A DNA stretch of 64,000 nucleotides. Origin: Coniferiporia sulphurascens (lineage: Eukaryota > Basidiomycota > Agaricomycetes > Hymenochaetales > Hymenochaetaceae). The notes under the pieces are model-generated. The model was not told the origin of the DNA. It did no database searches and was given only the letters and a program-made list of their open reading frames with translations. Both the position numbers and the translations under genes were made by a program. The stretch covers positions 1,240,001 to 1,304,000 of the forward strand of contig NBBA01000014.1 of the NCBI GenBank assembly GCA_002794785.1, in the 5' to 3' direction. Within the stretch, counting starts at the first letter, position 1; each line of letters opens with the position of its first letter. Positions 57,390 through 64,000 of this stretch are shown one piece after another.

Positions 57390-60049
57390 CTACAGTGTGT
57401 ATCTAAAATCGGGTGCCCGATCACCCATCTCGTGTATCTCCTCAACGCTGTACTTGGAGGCCATGTCTCCTATACGCTGTAGCTCCACCTCACGCTTCGC
57501 GTTTATCCTGATGTATAAGAAAATGGCAAGCGGCACGGCGATGAACCCGATTCCAACGAATAAAAGTTCTATGCCATCTTTAGGAAGAGAAAGGTAATAG
57601 TCAGCAACGTTCTTTATCATGTAATGATTCCGATTGTACGCACGTCCGAGGATGTAGCGCGGCGCATCCTGCGTACGGAATATGTTCGATGCGATTGCGC
57701 CTCCAAAGTTTCCAATACCAATATGCACTGCCATGCCAACACCGCGCTTGTACTGCCCTGCCAGGTTGTTCCCCACCCTTGTCCAGCCGAATTACATCAT
57801 CAACACTGTTATTCAAGCGGTGAATTGTCCAAGCCTCACCAAGTGACTACGCCAGGGAACGCCGCGTATGATCCGGCGACGCAGAAGAACGTTCCAAAGT
57901 ACTTTACCCCAATGGATGCATCTGAGATATTGATGCTGAATCCAATAAGGCACATGGTGAGTCCGAGGAGGATAAATGGGGAGCGCAGCTTAGTCTTGTC
58001 AGAGTAGTGTCCGAACAAGAGAAGCGTAAGCGCTATGCGGTACCAAAGCGTATTAATTTGACAGATCGGGGGAAGCTGTACACAGCCATATAAGATTCAG
58101 ACATACTTGCGAAGACATAAGGAGGGACTGTGAGGAGTTGTGTGATAGGCGTACTGAAGCCAAATCTGTAATATCACATGTACTGAGTAGAATATTCCTC
58201 TAGTGCAACATAAATGCGGCGTCCTTACCCTGAAATAATTGACCTGCAGCAGTTTAGTCTAAGAAAATCTATGCAGAAGTTATACTCCACTTACGGTAGA
58301 AAGAGGGAGATCCCGAACACTGATACAGACATTATCAGCAATTACACAGCCGTCGAGCAAATAAACTTACAAGGCGTGATGACAGACATGTAGACCAGAA
58401 CATGCAGCCAAACTTGCCAGTCCTTGAGCGCGGCCCAGACATAGCGTAAAGCGAAGCTCTCTGCTTCACCAGCGGTCGAGTTATCGTACTCTAGAGTAGG
58501 TGGTCATTAAATCGGGTCAAAGAGGAGCACAAGGAGCATAAACATACTCTTCTTCCAAATAACGTATGCGCGTTCTTCCGGTGTTAGGAACTCTGCGGTT
58601 ACGGGGAAATCGACAAGAACTGAAAAATATTGTTAGTTGTTTCCAGTCATTGCGAAAGTGACAAACACTCACTAAAGAGGGCCACTATCCCTACTACGGC
58701 CGTCGCCACTCCCTCGAGGATCTTTATGACCTAATTGAATAAGACGCACATTTTAGAGAAACATGTAGCTTACGAATATCCAGGACCAAGCCTCGAGGCC
58801 GCGCTTTCCGCCCATGAACTCGATGGCGAACGCGAGTAAGCCTGAGAATGCGCCGGCAATAGTAGCTGCACCAAAGAAAAGACCAATGCGGTATTGCAGC
58901 TTGTGTCGAGGATACCACATAGTAAGACTAGATTGAGATATTCCTGTTATTAGATTCTCGGGTTAGAAGAATGCCGCACGACATACTAATAGACCACGCC
59001 AGGGAAGAAGCCTGCTTCGGCTATGCCGAGGCAAATTCTGACGCCAACTAATTGCGGATATCTTAATTTACGGAGGTTAATCCAAATAAATCGTGGGCGG
59101 ACGTAATTCTTTCAGGTATTCATACATACGTCTTAACAAAACCCATTGATATCCTGTGCCGAGAGTGGATTTTTAAACAATGTGGCAGGAAAGAGACAAG
59201 CACGTCGCTTCGCTTACATCACGACTCCCCAAGCAATCTGTGTAAGTATAAGCACATATGTTTCTCGAGAGTTTGCAAATGCCGCGTACAGTTATCCCAG
59301 GCAGCCACCTAGAGCGTGTAAACTAATTTGTCATTTCCGAAAATGTAAAAGCTACGGGACGTACCTGGAAGGCTTAAACTTCTTTAGAACTAGACTGAAC
59401 CGTGATTTATTAGACATGCTGGACAAAAAACACCGAATAAAGAATACAAACTTCGCTGGACATTCGGCCAGACAATATGGCTTCACAAACAAATGAGTCA
59501 AGAACGAGCGTGAGTATCAGCCGGACGAACTATGAAAAACATTGTCTGCAGAGTTTTCATTAGCCACAAAACATGGTGAAAACCGACAGAGCTTCCTGAC
59601 GCACGAGTGCTATGTTGTACTGGTTGCCAACGAGGTTGAGTTGTGACACGAGACCGGCAAGTTTTGCGTTGCCTATATTTCCAGTACTGAGATTACAAGG
59701 AAATGACCATTTCCCTAGTAGGGCCTACCGATATTTCCTGAGGGTTTGAACATATGAGGATCGGTTTGATTACGTCATCTAGAATGAAAGTTAACATACC
59801 ACGATCCAGAAACGAACAAAGATACATCAGGCTTAAAATGGGCATAAGTCTGTAGTCAATCTTCCTATAGAGATTCTTCTCCTGCTCAGGTGTTAGGGAG
59901 GGAGGAGGCGGTAGTGTCGATTCACCACCAAAATCGACGGTCAAGCGCATGGATTTCTCTTCAGTAATCCTTGCTGCATTCTCAGAGGCTGAAAGAGAGC
60001 CTTTCTCAATACTCGAGGAGTCCGTGTCTTTCCTGGACGACGTTAGCAT
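57390..60049 (-). CDS. MFS transporter, allantoate permease/Tna1-like (anion:cation symporter family)
   Basis: A predicted plasma-membrane proton symporter for small anionic or vitamin-like solutes (the family includes yeast Dal5, Tna1 and Vht1). The start is at 60049 (MLTSSRKDTDSS), after which a soluble acidic N-terminus leads to RKIDYRLMPILSLMYLCSFLDRGNIGNAKL. All later junctions can be spliced in phase: TMFFIPYCLAECPANLVLKKFKPSRWLPG, IAWGVVM, GVRICLGIAEAGFFPGVVYYLTMWYPRHKLQYRIG, LEAWSWIF, VDFPVTAEFLTPEERAYVIWKK, PITQLLTVPPYVFA, LLLFGHYSDKTKLRSPF, GVVTWVGNNLAGQYKRG, ending DFRYTL. These cover the typical twelve helices. Two tiny exons are required: 9 nt (59729-59737, encoding part of GNIG) and 15 nt (58229-58243, SIIS). 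No breaks were seen, unlike the neighbouring copy. Substrate unknown. Confidence 0.88.
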
Positions 60050-60667
60050 AGCGGGATCCCAAAGTCTCTCGCAGTGAGTCTGAGGAAAGCTGCAGACAAC
60101 AAAGAACTGTAGAGGACCCTTTTTATGTGCCTCAGGTTTGTTGCTGGCGAACGCGTGCTCCCAATAGGCCACACGCGTAGCCCCCACCATTACTTTGGTG
60201 CAGTCCCGGATGGTTGGAATGCTGCGGATTCCTTTGTCCCTTCAATGGTCTATCGTTCATTACTCCCAAATTCCGACGAAAGCGCACACAGTTGAGGGCT
60301 ATCCCAGCTACTGAGGATAGACTCCCAGAGTCATGGGATGGTTAAATCACGAAAAATGATGCGACCTGACTTCTGGTAGAAAGTAGGGCATCAACGCAAG
60401 AGCGGAGCTCCTTCCCTGTCAGAGACCCAGACCAGTCGGAGAACAGAGGGTGATAAGAAACCACTTTCGGCACTTTGTGGAATTTCCCTGCTTCCATAAA
60501 TCCAGCTCACACGCCGGAATTGCGCTTCCTAGTTGTCATATCCGGACAAGAAGAATGCAGGAGCATGGTGCGGTGGACTCACATGATCGAAGCCTGCCAA
60601 ACAAATATAAAAGCACAGCGAGCCGAAAGGAAGGAATAATTTGAAGCGACTCTTGCCTTCAAGCGAT
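60050..60667. other. Divergent promoter region between MFS and GH92 genes
   Basis: This 618-bp region separates two divergently transcribed genes. A TATA box (TATAAAAG, 60606-60613) lies 55 nt before the GH92 start. No TATA was evident on the MFS side. A shared upstream region could co-regulate the pair. Confidence 0.5.
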
Positions 60668-63600
60668 ATGGTTGCGGGCGTTCTGTTCTCGCTATTTGTC
60701 TGCGTTGTGTCTGCCAGAGCGCACGTACCGAGAGCGATAGGTGGCTCCGCGAGCGGAAGCAGCGGGCCAAGCCCAAGCGATCCTCTCAGCCTGGTGAATG
60801 TCTTCATCGGGACAACGAACGGGGGGAACGTCTTCCCAGGTTCGTTTATAAACTTGTGCTCATTGGATTGATAGGATCGAGTTAAAGAAAACTTTCCAGG
60901 CGCAACGGTTCCCCATGGCATGGTAAAGGTTGGAATGGACACGGACTCCCCACACAACGTGAGTCCCGGGCCGCCACGTGTGCGTCCGGCCCTTTTAGAC
61001 GATCGGCTAATCCGAACTCCGCCCGCTTATAGCAAGCGGGCTACGACGCGAACTCGTCCTTTAACGCAACTGGGTTTTCTCAGCTGCACGATAGCGGCAC
61101 TGGCGGAGTACGTTTTCAAGGCCAAGTCCACGGTCTCCATGGTTCTTCTGTTTATTTTAGTGCTTCGTATAGGGTGTCCCACTTTCAAATTTCAAGTTGT
61201 GGCCATTGGCTTCGTGTAATTCAACGTTCGAGAGCTGTCAAACATCGATTGAAAGCAGGAAGGCATCGAGAAAAGTTCTTGCTGATGGTAGGCACTACAT
61301 CTTATCTCTAATAGCAAACCTCTCTCCCTTTCTCACGTCGGATGGACCTAGGTACACCGGACGACTTCGGTTCGCCAGGCTATTTCTCATCAAATCTAGT
61401 GAGTCCGAAGGCGCTACCGAAGGAAATAACTAATCCCACCGTGTAATAATAGTCCACCGGCATACGAGTAGAACTTACCTCTATGCGTCGCACTGCATTG
61501 CATCGGTATACATTCCCAGAGTCCTCCACGGAGCCTCGGATCGTTGTTGATATCACCAACGATGGTCAGCAAAGTAGCACCAATCCTTTCATGAACATTG
61601 ATCCAAACTCGGGTAGAGTCACTGGTAAGCGAGCATGTTCTGCAAATTTGGGCTCGCCCCTTAACCTTTTGCTTTTTTCATCCCTCAGGTGGTGCCGAAT
61701 TTGCCGCATCGTTCGGTCCAGGACGATACTCTGTATTCGCTTGCTTTGATTTTCGCGGAGACGGCTTTGAAATCACGCCACCAACTGAGTACGGCAGCTG
61801 GCTCGGAAATTTTCCTGTAAGATTTGCGACAAACCTCCAGCAGGTCTACTTCGGTTTGTCCTTATTCTTTAAATTGATGGCCTTCGTTTGTTGGAGGCTA
61901 AATAACGTTGATTAGGCTTTATTTCCGAATTAGGCGCACTGCTAACCTTCCCCAGGAATCCGTCCAAAACCTCTAAAACTACTATTCTTGCTCGTGTTGG
62001 TGTCTCGTACATCTCCGCGGATCAGGCTTGCGCAAATGCCGAGTCTGAGATACCGGACTTCGACTTTGAAAGCACCCTTGCGGCTAGCGAAGCCCAATGG
62101 GAGGATTTGCTAAGTCGCGTAAAAGTGGACTCCGAGAATGTCGATGATGAGACGGTCGAACTTCTGTACTCTTCGGTGAGGCTTCTCTCTTTCCATATCG
62201 CTTAAGAGTGTGCTAATTCCAGCTCAAAATAGCTTTACCGGACGCATATCTCACCGGCAGATTGTAAGTGAAATGACTAGCTCTGTCAATCGTTTACGGG
62301 ATTTTATTCGTTGTGAACACAGACACAGGCGAGAATCCGAAATGGAATTCCACTGAACCTTACTATGATTCACTTTACTGCAACGTGCGCTTTTTGACTG
62401 TTTTTATGGCTAATACTGATACCTCTTTAGTGGGACACCTTCCGTACTTTATACCCGTTATTCTCCATTCACGATCCGGAGAACTTTGCCCGTATAGTGC
62501 GCGGCCTAATTAATATTCAGCAACATGAGGGTGCGTCTTGCCTGAGGGCATATATTTGTCAGAACTCATAAATGTATTTAAAACCAGGCTGGTTGCCGGA
62601 ATGCAGAGGGGCAACGGCTCAACAGCTCATACAAGGAGGGAGCAGTATGTTCGTATCTATATCTTGCGGAACGTTATCGCTGACACCGTCCATCAGACGG
62701 CGATCCGATCCTCGGAGAGTTCTTTGTCAAGTACGTATGTCATCAGTGTTATTCGATGCAAAACCAATCCCTCCATTAGGTTCCACGAACAGGCCGAGGA
62801 ATTGAACGTCTCCGCTACGGACTTGTACAATGCATTGCTTGCTGATGCCGAGGATCAGCCACCTAACTGGGATCTCCAAGGAAGGCAAGCAAATATTTGG
62901 AAAATCCTTGGTAGGGCGATAAAGCGTGGCTGTTGAGAAGCTACTGACTCCGGTGTAGGCTATATCCCGGGAGATATATTCGAGACGAGTGGAACAAATA
63001 CGAAGCAAGTCTCGCGGACTCTTGAGGCAAGAATTGTATGCAGTGCATTTTGAATCCTTGACTGAAGTTTTATGCATCGATAGCATGCTTTTGGAGATTT
63101 TGCTATTTCTCAGGTTGCGCAAATACTGGGAAAGGCGGACGATGTTATTAAAGTGGGGCGCTGCTCAAATTCCACCTTTTGTCCCGCATCTTGATCAGGA
63201 AGACAGTACCAAAATCGTTCTGGTAATTTCTTCAACGTTTGGAACCCGAACACGACAGTTCCGGACGGTCCCAGCTTTGTCGTAGGAATGATGCAGGTTG
63301 GTACGATTTGTAGATATTAAATGCGAGTTATTCATGAGGATCTACCTTTAGCCTCGTTTTGCGAATGGGACGTTCAATCACACGGATCCCCGCCACTGCA
63401 GTGTCAACGATCCCCTCCAGTCGACATGTTTCTTGAATGCGGCCAACCGGGACGGATTCTATGAGTCTTCTCCCATTGTCGTGAGTAATCGTATATTGGC
63501 ACATCATGCTTCCTTGGTAATGACGATCTCGAAAGTACTCCCAGGCGAGTGGATAACAGCTGCGGCGGATTTGCGAGTTTATGATATTTTTCAGTTTGTT

Positions 63601-64000
63601 CCTCATGACACTGCTCGGCTCATCGAGCTCCAAGGCGGGAACGAAAGTTTCATTAAGCGCTTGGATTTCATTTTTGATCAGGTTGGCGGCAACATTCGCT
63701 GACTCTTGTCACTACTGATTTAATCCCCTACGTTAAGGACTACTTTGATGTGACAGACGAACCTTCGCAGCAGATACCTTTCATGTACCACTATGCGGAT
63801 CGTCCTGGCTTGAGCACGCAGCGCTCTCGCGAGGTGATCGCGGCTGATTTCAACACTACTGTTAACGGAATCCCCGGAAACGACGGTTTGTATCTGCAGT
63901 CCCTCCGATACAATATGCCAACTAACTCCGTTTATTAGACTCAGGTTCGGTGCTTTTTTTGTTTTGCTTTCGCTTCGAGTTTCGTAATGGCGAGCTGTAT
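60668..64000 (+). CDS. Glycoside hydrolase family 92 (alpha-mannosidase-like), secreted; 3' end beyond window
   Basis: GH92 enzymes remove terminal mannose from N-glycans, as calcium-dependent exo-alpha-mannosidases. Twenty-two exons are traceable from the ATG at 60668 (signal peptide VLFSLFVCVVSARA) to 63944, all in phase. In order: LVNVFIGTTNGGNVFPGATVPHGMVKVG, QAGYDANSSFNATGFSQLHDSGTGG, ESCQTSIESRKASRKVLADGTPDDFGSPGYFSSNL, TALHRYTFPES, IVVDITNDG, FRGDGFEITPPTEYGSW, LYRTHISPADYTGENPKW, DSLYCNWDTFRTLYPLFSIHDP, GWLPECRGATAQQLIQGGSNGDPILGEFFVK, QVSRTLEHAFGDFAISQVAQILGK, and DVTDEPSQQIPFMYHYADRPGLS. These match the GH92 N- and (alpha/alpha)6 domains. Introns at 63027 and 63545 have GC donors. 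Exons of 9 nt (63536-63544) and 6 nt (63939-63944) occur. The C-terminal end lies outside the window. Confidence 0.92.

Noticed and set aside
1..64000. CRISPR arrays, bacterial operons, integron or phage signals
   Set aside because: Nothing of this type; introns, TATA-type promoters and LTR elements show fungal nuclear DNA.

Overview
This is nuclear DNA of a filamentous basidiomycete, most likely an agaricomycete. The evidence is the very dense short introns (about 50-70 nt, with CTAAC/CTGAC-like branch points), fungal secreted-hydrolase families (S10 carboxypeptidases, GH92), a MYND-finger protein of a common agaricomycete type, allantoate-permease-like transporters, and a chromovirus with solo LTRs. 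There is no bacterial or organellar signature. Splice models were built by hand from GT-AG or GC-AG sites, frame phase and remembered family motifs.

Layout. 1-1105: 5' part of a hydantoinase/5-oxoprolinase gene (minus), running off the window. 2119-2784: decayed nucleotidyltransferase-like gene. 3993-6316: hexokinase (14 exons). 6546-9028: uncharacterised protein (minus) with a 4-bp-duplication frameshift. 9845-11026: alpha/beta hydrolase. 11275-12367: REV7/MAD2B-type HORMA protein (minus). 14703-15679: proline-rich protein with a hydrophobic C-terminal segment (minus). 17431-19752: MYND-finger protein (minus).

19.8-38.4 kb is repeat-rich. A Ty1/copia element (20829-26267) sits in a ~100-bp tandem repeat. 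A Ty3/gypsy chromovirus lies on the minus strand (28810-36438) and carries an additional third ORF. Next to it is a solo LTR of the same family (36656-37217), then a DsbA-like oxidoreductase gene with no N-terminus (37255-38388).

39327-44342 is a large low-complexity gene (minus). 44.3-48.2 kb has no recognisable gene. 48.2-64 kb is a compact block: two S10 serine carboxypeptidases (48158-50463, 51354-53929), two paralogous anion:cation symporter-type MFS genes (54126-56811, frameshifted; 57390-60049, intact) and a GH92 alpha-mannosidase-like gene (60668 to the edge). Secreted peptidases, a secreted glycosidase and small-solute permeases together suggest extracellular nutrient scavenging, though co-regulation is inference.

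Most notable signals: (i) the two gypsy LTRs differ at 15 sites, all transitions and 14 of them at CpG, and nearly all premature stops in both retroelements are CGA-to-TGA; (ii) the gypsy element has an 11-nt Tf1-like self-priming complementarity, a GGGTTTT -1 slip site at the gag stop, and an undescribed membrane/zinc-finger third ORF; (iii) copia uses an initiator-tRNA half-molecule primer site; (iv) at least five GC-AG introns and several 6-15-nt microexons occur in the host genes.
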